A DNA stretch of 64,000 bases. Origin: Bacillota bacterium. GTDB lineage: Bacteria > Bacillota > Sulfobacillia > JACIYH01. Every line of letters begins with the position of its first letter. The stretch's first letter is position 1. The DNA is taken from contig JBFLXJ010000031.1 of NCBI GenBank assembly GCA_040757085.1, positions 1-64,000 of the forward strand, read 5' to 3'. The notes under the pieces are model-generated. The model did no database searches, was not told the DNA's origin, and was given only the letters and a program-made list of their open reading frames with translations. Of the stretch, positions 6,683 through 14,888 are shown piece by piece. A program made the position numbers and the translations under genes.

Positions 6683-8974
6683 GTGAGGGTAATTGGCGCC
6701 CTATCGCTCTCTTACGAGATCGCCCTCTCCATCGGGCAGAGTTTCGACATCGACCAGATGCTCGAGCAGCTCTTGAAGACCCTGGTCCGGGCATCGGGCG
6801 CCCACCGGGGCACAGCCTGGCTTATCCAGGGGGGGCAACCACGGCCCGCGGCAAGCGTGGGGCCAGGCGGGGGCGAATACCGGAGCCGTGACCTTACACT
6901 GCAGACCGTGCGCCAGGTGAACTGTGCGGGCCAGCCCCAGGTGAGGACCAGGGACGACCCTGAATTCGAGGCCGCATGTGGCCACCTCACGGGACAGGAA
7001 AAGGAGGTGCTCCTGTTCCCGGTAGGAAGGCTGCTGGTCCTGCAGCTCGTCTTCTCCCGCGCCGGGGCCTCCGCGGACCTGACAGGAGTCCTGCAGGGGC
7101 TGGCCCCCAGGGTGCACGGCGCCGCGCTGGCCTGCCTGGCGTACGAGGAAAGCCTGGCTCAAGAACGCAGCAGCCGGCGGCGGGCCGAGGATGCCCTAGC
7201 CCGGTCAGAAGCCCGTTACCGCGAAGTGGTCGACCACATCAACGCGGGTATATACCGGAGCACCATCGCCGGGCAGTTCCTGGACGCCAACCCGGCGTTT
7301 TTGGCCATGTTCGGCTTCGACAGCAGCCGCGAACTGGGAGAGGTCACCTGGCCGGACCTTTACGCCAACCCCGACGACCGCAGGTGCTTCCTCGAACGCA
7401 TCTTTGCCAGCGGCTCCGTGAGGGGCCACGAGATCCTGTTCAGGAGGCGGGACGGCCGCACGTTCTGGGGTGAAGTCACCGCCACCCTGAGCACGGACCA
7501 CGGCGAAACCCCCCACATCATGGGCGTCATCATCGACGTGACGGAACGCAAGGCCCTCGAGCAGAAGCTCAGGGAATCGGAGTGCCGTTACCGCCTGCTA
7601 GCAGAAAGCGCACTGGTCGGCGTCTACCTGGTCCAGGACGGGCTGTTCCGCTATGTGAACCCCGCGCTGGCGTCGACGTTCGGCTACCACCCGCAGGAAA
7701 TCGTCGATCGCCTGGGCCCGCTCGACCTCACCCACCCGGAAGATCGGGAAACGGTGGCAGAAAACATCAGGCGCAGGCTGGCAGGGGAAATCGATTCAAT
7801 CCACTACACCTTCCGCGGCCTGCGCAGGGACGGCACCACCATCACCTGCGAGGTGCTGGGGACCCGCGCCGAGTACAACGGACAGCCCTGTGTCCTTGGA
7901 TCGCTCATGGACGTCACCGAACGCAAGAAGGCCGAGGCCAGGATGAAGTTCCTGAGCACGCACGACGCACTGACAGGCCTGTACAACCGCGCCTACTTCG
8001 ACCAGCAGCTTCAGGCCTGGAAGGACGACGCCTCCCAGTACCCCATGGTCGTCATACTGGCTGACGTCAACGGCCTCAAGTCCATCAATGACAACCTGGG
8101 CCACGACCGGGGCGACCAGGTGCTGCGCGCAGCCGCAGGGGTCCTCAGGGCCTGCTTCCGCTCAGAAGACCTGGTGGCGCGCATCGGGGGAGACGAGTTT
8201 GCCGTTGTCCTGCCCCGGACGTGCGAGCCCAAGGGCGACGAGATCGTCCGCCGCATCCATGAGGCCGTCAGGGAATACAACAGCTCGATCCGGGAAGAAG
8301 ACCCGCCTCTCTCCCTGGCAGTGGGCACCGCCGTGGCCGAGTGGCCGGACAAGCCCCTGGGAGACGCCCTCAAGGCGGCGGACCGCGCCATGTACACCGG
8401 CAAGGCAGCCACGGGGTCGGGTGCCCCGGGGCATCTCGTGCGGGCGCTGCTCTCGGCCCTGGCCGAACGCGACCTGGAAAGCGAGGAGCACACGAGGCGT
8501 CTCAAAGATCTGGCCCTCCGCCTGGCCGACGCATGCGGCATCAGCGAATCCCGCAAGCCGGCCCTCGCCACCCTCGCCCTGGTCCACGACATAGGCAAGA
8601 TAGGAGTGCCGGACAGGGTGCTGCTCAAGCCGGGCCGGCTGTCCAGCGAAGAACGCAGCCTCATGCAGCAGCATGTGGACATAGGCTACCGCATAGCCCG
8701 GGCTACGCCGGAGCTCGCACCCGTCGCCGAGTACATACTCCACCACCACGAGCGCTGGGACGGCACCGGGTACCCGGCAGGTCTCAAAGGCCCGGAGATA
8801 CCGCTTCCCTGCCGTATACTGGCCGTCGTTGACGCCTACGACGCCATGACCAACCCCCGACCCTACCGCCCCGTGCCCATGACTCACCAGGAGGCGCTGG
8901 CTGAACTGCGCCGCTCAGCAGGCCTGCAGTTCGACCCCGAGTTGGTCCTGAAATTCCTCGCCCTCACGACTTAG
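6683..8974 (+). CDS. GAF-PAS-PAS-GGDEF-HD-GYP bifunctional cyclic-di-GMP enzyme
   Basis: The 763-residue protein contains a GAF-like region (~15-155), two PAS domains (~177-295 and ~300-420), a GGDEF domain and a C-terminal HD-GYP domain. The GGDEF loop is intact (RIGGDEF near residue 501) with an RSED I-site before it. The phosphodiesterase motifs HDIGKIGVPD (~635) and HHERWDGTGYPAGL (~686) are complete, so the protein may both make and break cyclic-di-GMP. There is no membrane segment. The GTG at 6683 is preferred because GGAGG lies eight bases upstream; a GTG at 6668 lacks such a site. Its 3' end overlaps the convergent PilZ gene by 11 bases. Confidence 0.92.
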   Translation: MRVIGALSLSYEIALSIGQSFDIDQMLEQLLKTLVRASGAHRGTAWLIQGGQPRPAASVGPGGGEYRSRDLTLQTVRQVNCAGQPQVRTRDDPEFEAACGHLTGQEKEVLLFPVGRLLVLQLVFSRAGASADLTGVLQGLAPRVHGAALACLAYEESLAQERSSRRRAEDALARSEARYREVVDHINAGIYRSTIAGQFLDANPAFLAMFGFDSSRELGEVTWPDLYANPDDRRCFLERIFASGSVRGHEILFRRRDGRTFWGEVTATLSTDHGETPHIMGVIIDVTERKALEQKLRESECRYRLLAESALVGVYLVQDGLFRYVNPALASTFGYHPQEIVDRLGPLDLTHPEDRETVAENIRRRLAGEIDSIHYTFRGLRRDGTTITCEVLGTRAEYNGQPCVLGSLMDVTERKKAEARMKFLSTHDALTGLYNRAYFDQQLQAWKDDASQYPMVVILADVNGLKSINDNLGHDRGDQVLRAAAGVLRACFRSEDLVARIGGDEFAVVLPRTCEPKGDEIVRRIHEAVREYNSSIREEDPPLSLAVGTAVAEWPDKPLGDALKAADRAMYTGKAATGSGAPGHLVRALLSALAERDLESEEHTRRLKDLALRLADACGISESRKPALATLALVHDIGKIGVPDRVLLKPGRLSSEERSLMQQHVDIGYRIARATPELAPVAEYILHHHERWDGTGYPAGLKGPEIPLPCRILAVVDAYDAMTNPRPYRPVPMTHQEALAELRRSAGLQFDPELVLKFLALTT

Positions 8975-9605
8975 CCTGACAGGCTTCCGCCGCCTGCCTC
9001 GCCAACCCCCGGGCTACCAGGTGCACGAGCAGCCGCTCCTGCCGGCGGTCCAGCCCGCGTAACGCGACACCGCACGCCCAACCCGCGCCGGCCCGGCACG
9101 TCCACACCACTGCACCCTTGAGCACCCCCACCTCAGACCAGGGCTTCTCGGTGAACTGAAGTTCCACGCCCTCCCCCACCGGCAGTTCACTGGCCGCGCT
9201 GAGCAGAACCCCACCGGGGCTTACATCCTTCGCCCTCAGCCTCTCTTCGCCGCGGGCACTCCGGCACAGCACCTCCAGGTCAACAGGCAGCCGGACCGCC
9301 CGGCGCCTCTGCTTGACCCTCACCGGACCCGCCAGGACCACCCTCCACATCCCGTCCCTCACGCGCCGCAGCCGGGCTGGGAACACGTGAATGCCTGTCC
9401 CAAGGTGCACCCGGACGTCAGCCTGCAGCAGGTCGGCTGGCTTGCTGTCACCGGAACTGCCCGCAGCTTCCGCCGGCAGGGAAACCTGGAAGTCATCGTC
9501 CGAAACTACCCACTTTCCTTCCCACACCGCGCCCCGGCTGCTCACCTCCACCCTGGCACCCGATCCGGCCTGCAGGTGCAACCGGTACAGCTGCTGGATG
9601 TCCAC
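8964..9605 (-). CDS. PilZ-domain cyclic-di-GMP receptor (YcgR-like)
   Basis: The 213-residue protein has an N-terminal beta-rich YcgR-N-like region (~1-95) and a C-terminal PilZ domain. The cyclic-di-GMP binding residues are present: the RRRAVR arginine switch at residues 100-105 and the DVSPGG motif at 127-132. YcgR-type proteins bind the flagellar motor or other motility targets when cyclic-di-GMP is high. The gene is convergent with the GGDEF-HD-GYP gene, whose product sets the ligand level. It lies downstream of the deacylase operon on the same strand. The start is GTG 9605 after GGTGATGG, a weak site. Confidence 0.85.
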   Translation of the reverse strand: MDIQQLYRLHLQAGSGARVEVSSRGAVWEGKWVVSDDDFQVSLPAEAAGSSGDSKPADLLQADVRVHLGTGIHVFPARLRRVRDGMWRVVLAGPVRVKQRRRAVRLPVDLEVLCRSARGEERLRAKDVSPGGVLLSAASELPVGEGVELQFTEKPWSEVGVLKGAVVWTCRAGAGWACGVALRGLDRRQERLLVHLVARGLARQAAEACQAKS

Positions 9606-9679
9606 CCATCACCACCTGCCCCTTCCTGTTACCAGTATCGGGGACTGGCCGGCAGGAGTACACCCCGGGGACGCACGGA

Positions 9680-11347
9680 TCAGCCGGCTGGGCCTTTGCA
9701 GCAGCTCAACGTCTTCACCCGCTCTTCCGGGCGACGCAACACGCGACCCGGGCGGGCCCCTGTATGACTTCCCTCCTCGACCACGGGGACTCCGTTGACA
9801 AACACGTAATCGATACCAGCAGGGAAACGGTGCGGGTCCTGGAAAGTGGCATGGTCCTGGATGCGGTCGGGATCAAACACGCAGAGGTCGGCTGCACAGC
9901 CAGGAGCAATCACGCCCCGGTCCTGCAGGCCCAGCTTCCGGGCGGGCAGCCATGTCATCTTGCGTATGGCCGCTTCCATGGAAAGCAGCCCCTGCTCCCT
10001 GACGTAACTGGCCAGCACCCGCGGAAAAGTACCGTAATATCGTGGGTGCGGCCGACTGCCCGGATCCGGGCCACGGGGGCTTGTGGCCCGCCCGTCGGAA
10101 GCCACCAGTATGTCGGGATCTGCCAGGATGGTGCGCACGTCTTCTTCCTGCATCGCCTGCACCACCATTTTCACGTGGGCACGTTCTTCCACCAGCAGGT
10201 CCATCACCACGTCAGCGGGATCCTGTCCCCTCGCGTCGGCGATCTCCTGCAGAGTCCGTCCCTGCAGGTCCGAATTCTTTTCACTCCGGACGTGTGAAAC
10301 GATTACGTCTCGCCAGCGCAGGTCCAGAACCGGAGGCTCCCACCGGGGCTCCGCAGGCTGCACGCCGTAGATCTGCGCCTTCACTCTTTCGCGCACGGCG
10401 GGCTCCTTCAGGAGCCTTGCCATCTCTTCCACGCCCCGGGCTCTCACCCAGGGAGGCACCAGATCCTGGAGACCGCTACCAAAGGCAGTGTACGGGTACT
10501 GATCGGCGTCGATGGGAAGGCCTTCGCGTCGCAGCGCCCGCAGGTGTTTGAGGCGCTCCTCCCCTTTGCCCCAGCTGCGGCGGCCTTCCGCCTTAAGGTG
10601 AGAGATCTCCAGGGAGACCCCGGTTTCCCTGACCACCTGCACCACTTCCCGCAGGGATTCCTCCCAGTGAGCCCCTTCATCCCGCAGGTGAACACTCGTT
10701 ATCCCACCGGCCTGGCGCACGAGCCGGCACAGCTCAACAAGTTCGCCGGGCGTGGTGAAGGCGTCGGGAATATACGGGAGTCCCGCCGAAATGCCGAAGG
10801 CGCCCCAGGCCAGCTCACGCGTGAGCATCTCCTTCATGAGGCGGAGCTGGCTTTCATCCGGGGGGCCCTCCGCAAACCCCATCACCGCCACCCTCAGGGT
10901 ACCCTGTCCTACCAGCGTGGCCACGTTTACGGAAATCCCCCTCGCCTGCAGCCAGTCCATGAACTGGCCCAGGGTGGTCCAGGCCAGATCGAGGTCGCCC
11001 CCCTTCACCGCCACCGTGTTACTGAGGTAATCGCGCAGAGCACCCAGTTGCTCTTTCCGGGTGGGAGCCAGTGTAAAACCACAGTTCCCCACCACTTCCG
11101 TGGTGACTCCCTGCATCACCTTGCTGTCCGCAGTGGGCAATTCGGGCAGACTAAGGTCCGAATGGGAATGGATGTCTATGAAGCCCGGGCACACAACCCT
11201 CCCGTCGACACGTATCTCCCGTCTCGCAGGTCCTGCCACCCTGCCCATGGCAACGACGCGGCCGTCTCGTACGGCCACGTCACCGGGGAATCCGGGGCGG
11301 CCGGTGCCGTCCACCACCGTAGCATCGCGCAAGATATAGTCGTACAA
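9680..11347 (-). CDS. N-acyl-D-amino-acid deacylase (D-aminoacylase), second copy
   Basis: This amidohydrolase has 555 residues and would cut N-acyl-D-amino acids to a D-amino acid and a carboxylate. The metal site begins with GFIDIHSHSD (His60, His62). TEVVGNCGFTLAP carries Cys89, matching the zinc-bridging Cys of D-aminoacylases. Further signatures are ISHLKAEGR, an ASDGRA motif and the C-terminal FDPDRIQDHATF. The TTG start at 11347 follows AGGAGG by seven bases; upstream in-frame codons overlap the permease gene and are not conserved. It is the last gene of the operon. The paralogue at 14889-16553 shares the same layout, so the pair may split substrates by side chain. Confidence 0.9.
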   Translation of the reverse strand: MYDYILRDATVVDGTGRPGFPGDVAVRDGRVVAMGRVAGPARREIRVDGRVVCPGFIDIHSHSDLSLPELPTADSKVMQGVTTEVVGNCGFTLAPTRKEQLGALRDYLSNTVAVKGGDLDLAWTTLGQFMDWLQARGISVNVATLVGQGTLRVAVMGFAEGPPDESQLRLMKEMLTRELAWGAFGISAGLPYIPDAFTTPGELVELCRLVRQAGGITSVHLRDEGAHWEESLREVVQVVRETGVSLEISHLKAEGRRSWGKGEERLKHLRALRREGLPIDADQYPYTAFGSGLQDLVPPWVRARGVEEMARLLKEPAVRERVKAQIYGVQPAEPRWEPPVLDLRWRDVIVSHVRSEKNSDLQGRTLQEIADARGQDPADVVMDLLVEERAHVKMVVQAMQEEDVRTILADPDILVASDGRATSPRGPDPGSRPHPRYYGTFPRVLASYVREQGLLSMEAAIRKMTWLPARKLGLQDRGVIAPGCAADLCVFDPDRIQDHATFQDPHRFPAGIDYVFVNGVPVVEEGSHTGARPGRVLRRPEERVKTLSCCKGPAG

Positions 11348-11376
11348 AGCAAAACCTCCTGAAGTGCTTCCCGGGG

Positions 11377-12249
11377 CTACTGCTTCATGCGCGGATCCAG
11401 GGCATCCCGGAGAGCATCTCCAAACAGGTTGAAGCCCAACACGGTCAACAATATGGCCAGCCCCGGAAAGACGGCCAGCCAGGGGGCCCGATGCATGAAC
11501 GTGCGACCTGCATTGAGCATGGAACCCCAGCTGGGCAAGGGGGGCTGGGCACCCAGGCTGAGGTAGCTCAGGGTGGACTCCACGATGATGGCATCGGCCA
11601 TCCCCAGGGTGGCCATCACGATCATGGGCGGAATGGCGTTGGGGATAAGGTGCCGGGCCACAATGCGCCACGAAGAAGCTCCCATGGCCCGAGCCCCTTC
11701 CACGAATTCCTTCTCCCGCAGGCTCAGCACCTGCCCGCGCATCACGCGGGCGTAAGACGGCCAGGTGACGAGGCCAAGCGCCACCATGGCGCTCGTCAAA
11801 CCCGGTTCCAGCACGGCCACCAGGGCAATGGCCAAAAGGATGGTGGGGAACGACCACGCTATGTCGATCAGGGCGACCACCAGGTGGTCAACCCACCCCC
11901 CCAGGTAGCCGGCGGCAGCACCCAGCACGATGCCCAGGCCGGCCCCGATGCTCACCGCCACCACACCCACCGATAGGGAAATCCGGCTCCCATATATGAT
12001 CCGGCTCAATACGTCGCGGCCGAAGTCGTCCGTGCCAAGCACGTGCTCTCGGGAAGGTGGGAGGAGCACCTCGTCCAGATTCTGCTCGGCGTAATGGAAG
12101 GGGGCCAGCCAGGGCGCGGCGGCGGCTACCACCAACAGCAGGAACACCAGGGCGGCACCACCCATCGCCGCCTTCCTGCGCCACAGTTGTTTCCAGACCC
12201 GACCGAGCTGGCCGTCGGCCGATAATCTCGATTCCTGCAACTCGTCCAT
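11377..12249 (-). CDS. Peptide-type ABC transporter permease (DppC family)
   Basis: The 290-residue inner-membrane protein has an N-terminal helix after a Lys/Arg-rich start (RRKAAMGGAALVFLLLVVAAAA) and about five further membrane segments. The EAA-type loop reads KEFVEGARAMGASSWRIVARHLIPN, which docks the ATPase, and DDFGRDVLSRIIYG is typical of the DppC/OppC family. It pairs with the DppB-like permease 14 bases upstream and the binding protein before it. No ATP-binding subunit is encoded nearby. Placement between deacylase genes suggests it imports N-acylated or D-configured amino acids or short peptides; that specificity is inferred. Confidence 0.9.
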   Translation of the reverse strand: MDELQESRLSADGQLGRVWKQLWRRKAAMGGAALVFLLLVVAAAAPWLAPFHYAEQNLDEVLLPPSREHVLGTDDFGRDVLSRIIYGSRISLSVGVVAVSIGAGLGIVLGAAAGYLGGWVDHLVVALIDIAWSFPTILLAIALVAVLEPGLTSAMVALGLVTWPSYARVMRGQVLSLREKEFVEGARAMGASSWRIVARHLIPNAIPPMIVMATLGMADAIIVESTLSYLSLGAQPPLPSWGSMLNAGRTFMHRAPWLAVFPGLAILLTVLGFNLFGDALRDALDPRMKQ

Positions 12250-12263
12250 GTGCTATCCCCAGA

Positions 12264-13184
12264 CTAGCGGTACTTGATGCGTGGGTCAGCAACTGCGTAA
12301 AATACATCGGCCAGCAGGTTGCCCAGCATCACGGCCAGCCCGAGGACCAGCAGCACACCCTGGACAACCGGGTAATCCCTGGCCAGAATCGAATTCACAA
12401 GCAATCTGCCCATGCCCGGGCGGCTGAAAACCATCTCCAGGGTAACGGCACCACCCACCGTCCACCCCAGCCTCAGCCCCAGCAAACTGATGATGGGTAT
12501 CACAGCGTTACGGAGGGCGTGCTTGTAGATCACCACCTGTTCCGACAACCCCTTTGCCCGGGCGGTGCGCACGAAATCCTGCCGGACGACCTCCAGCATC
12601 GCCGACCGCGTCATGCGCGCCACCAGAGCCGCCCCACCCAGTCCGAGGGTGAGCGCCGGCAGCACGTCATGGGCAAGCGAACCGTGACCGGAGATGGGAA
12701 ACCATCCCAGGCACAGGCCGAACACGTACATCAGGATCAGGCCCAGCCAGAAGGGGGGCACCGACACGAATATCAGTGCCCCCACCATGCTGGCCTGGTC
12801 GACAACAGAATAGGTTTTCACCGCCGACACGATACCGACGGGCACGCCGATCAGGTATGCAAGCCCCATGCCGCCCAGGGCCAGCCCCAGGGTCACAGAC
12901 AGCGCGGCCGCGATCAGATCAGCGACGCGCTTGTGCAGCAGTATGGAACGGCCCAGGTCCCCCCGGGCGACCCGGCCGAGGAACATTGCATACTGCTCGT
13001 AGAGGGGACGGTCGAGCCCCAGAGACTGCCTGATCCGCTCGTACACCTCGGGAGGTGCGTTCTGCCCCGCGATCAGCAAAGCGGGATCACCCGGGGCCAG
13101 GTGCATGAGCAGGAATACCGCGAGAGTTACCCCCACCAGGACCGGAATCAGCAACATCAATCGCCGCAACAGGTACTGGTACAC
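12264..13184 (-). CDS. Peptide-type ABC transporter permease (DppB family)
   Basis: The 306-residue protein has six predicted membrane segments. It begins YLLRRLMLLIPVLVGVTLAVF, as is usual for DppB/OppB, followed by the periplasmic loop LMHLAPGDPALLIAGQNAPP. The ATPase-docking loop is VRQDFVRTARAKGLSEQVVI. It forms a heterodimer with the DppC-like neighbour. The start is GTG 13184 with a G-rich stretch about 12 bases upstream. Only 35 bases separate it from the binding-protein gene, so the three transporter genes are one transcript. Confidence 0.9.
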   Translation of the reverse strand: MYQYLLRRLMLLIPVLVGVTLAVFLLMHLAPGDPALLIAGQNAPPEVYERIRQSLGLDRPLYEQYAMFLGRVARGDLGRSILLHKRVADLIAAALSVTLGLALGGMGLAYLIGVPVGIVSAVKTYSVVDQASMVGALIFVSVPPFWLGLILMYVFGLCLGWFPISGHGSLAHDVLPALTLGLGGAALVARMTRSAMLEVVRQDFVRTARAKGLSEQVVIYKHALRNAVIPIISLLGLRLGWTVGGAVTLEMVFSRPGMGRLLVNSILARDYPVVQGVLLVLGLAVMLGNLLADVFYAVADPRIKYR

Positions 13185-13219
13185 GGCGGTGTCAGGCCCC
13201 CCGTCCCTCCAAACCCGGG

Positions 13220-14797
13220 TTACTTAAGCCGCACGTCGTTGAATATGGTGTACAGCGGGTGCATCTTGAAGTTATCCACCTTGTCGGTGCGCACTGCCTG
13301 GACCTTCTCCGGGAACCAGATGGGACACCACACGGCCTGGCTTATAAGATACTCCTGCAGGACCTTGTAACCCTGCGCCCTCGCCTCCATACTGGGCGCG
13401 TACTCGGCACCATCGATGAGCTGATCCGTCTTCTTGTCGACCCAACGCGAGTGATTCGGGTAGGGGAACTGCGAGCTGTAGAGGAACCATTGCAGGATAT
13501 CGGCGCTCGACCAGGAGTACTCCCTGATAAAGAGCTCCTGCTTGCCCTCCTTGAGGAATGCGGCGTAGCTGGCGTTGTCGTATTGTGTGATCTCCGTCTG
13601 AATGCCTATCTTGGCAAGCTGCGCCTGTACCGCTTCTGCCACCCGGACATGCTCGGTCTTGTTCAGCGTGGCCAGGTTGCACTTGAATCCGTTGGGATAA
13701 CCGGCTTCGGCCAGCAACTTCTTGGCCTGTTCGGGGTCATACCGGTGAGCCTGCCGGTCTTCCACATACTCGGGCAACAGCGGCGGGAGGTAGCCGTAGG
13801 CAGGAGAGGCAACCCCGAAGAACACCGACTTGACGATCGCTTCCCTGTCTATGGCCAGGTTGATGGCCTGCCTCACCTTCACGTTGTTAAAGGGCTTCTT
13901 GTCGGTGGCGTACGCCAGGTAACCCAGGCCGAAGTGCGGCTTCCGGAAAACCTGCACATTCGCCATCTTGCTGACACGGTCGACGTCCTGGGGTGCAACT
14001 TCAAGTAGCAGATCCACGTTCCCCGCCTCGAACTCCATCAGGCGGGTAGCGGCATCGGGGATAATGCGGTAGTTGATGTTCTTGATGTAAGCTGGGCCCT
14101 TATTCTGCACGAACTCGGACCCCCACTGGTAATCCGGGTTGGCGGTGACCAGCAGGTGATCGCCCGGCACCCACTCCACAAACTTGTACAGACCCGTCCC
14201 AACCATGTACTTTGTACCGTATTCCTTGGTACCCTCGGGCCCGTACTTCTTGTAAGCTTCCGGACTGATGATACCGGCATAGGTGGTGCTCAGCTTAAAG
14301 AGTACGTTGGGGTAAGGGTTCTTAAGGTGAAACTCCACGGTGTACTCATCCGGGGTTTCGATGCGGGAGATGAACGCGAAGTCCGAAGCAGAAGGGGAAG
14401 CGTTCTTAGGGTCGATGATGGCTTCGATGAACCACTTCACCGCCTGCGCGTTGAAGGGTGTTCCGTCGTGGAACTTCACGCCCTTGCGTAGCTTAAAGGT
14501 CCACACCTTTCCATCAGGGGACGACGTCCAGCTCTCCGCCAGGTGCGGTACGTACTTGAGATCGAAATCCCTCTCTACCAGGCGATCCAGGACGGTGTAG
14601 TGGGCGTCCGTTGTCCAGGAGGTCTTGATGTGATCCAGCGTTTCGCCTTCTCTGGCCAGGGCAACAACTATAGTGTCCCGGACAGGCTTCCCTGACTCCG
14701 ACTGCGGCTGTTTTCCGGTGCACCCACCCAGGACCAGCACGACAGCCAGTACTGCTACCATGCACCACACAAACCGCCTGTGTTCTTGCCTCTTCAT
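13220..14797 (-). CDS. Peptide-type ABC transporter substrate-binding lipoprotein
   Basis: The 525-residue extracellular lipoprotein belongs to the family 5 (DppA/OppA-like) binding proteins. A lipobox LVLGGC at the end of the signal peptide places the mature protein on the outside of the membrane. Family features are KVWTFKLRKGVKFHDGTPF, AVKWFIEAI and VRQAINLAIDREAIVKSVFFG. The ATG at 14797 has AAGGAGG upstream; a longer in-frame extension is not needed. The ligand is not fixed by sequence, but two deacylases bracket the transporter, which points to N-acyl amino acids or dipeptides with D-residues. Confidence 0.9.
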   Translation of the reverse strand: MKRQEHRRFVWCMVAVLAVVLVLGGCTGKQPQSESGKPVRDTIVVALAREGETLDHIKTSWTTDAHYTVLDRLVERDFDLKYVPHLAESWTSSPDGKVWTFKLRKGVKFHDGTPFNAQAVKWFIEAIIDPKNASPSASDFAFISRIETPDEYTVEFHLKNPYPNVLFKLSTTYAGIISPEAYKKYGPEGTKEYGTKYMVGTGLYKFVEWVPGDHLLVTANPDYQWGSEFVQNKGPAYIKNINYRIIPDAATRLMEFEAGNVDLLLEVAPQDVDRVSKMANVQVFRKPHFGLGYLAYATDKKPFNNVKVRQAINLAIDREAIVKSVFFGVASPAYGYLPPLLPEYVEDRQAHRYDPEQAKKLLAEAGYPNGFKCNLATLNKTEHVRVAEAVQAQLAKIGIQTEITQYDNASYAAFLKEGKQELFIREYSWSSADILQWFLYSSQFPYPNHSRWVDKKTDQLIDGAEYAPSMEARAQGYKVLQEYLISQAVWCPIWFPEKVQAVRTDKVDNFKMHPLYTIFNDVRLK

Positions 14798-14888
14798 TCC
14801 CTCTCCCTCCTTCGCATTGGGCCTCTCCCGGTGACAGTCAGAGCAACTCGGCCTCGACCACCTCCCATCAGGCACGGGCCCGGGGACG

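Noticed and set aside
11348-11857. N-terminal extension of the second deacylase
   Set aside because: The extra 170 residues lie in the permease gene and read as Arg/His/Gly-rich noise; AGGAGG before TTG 11347 gives the true start.
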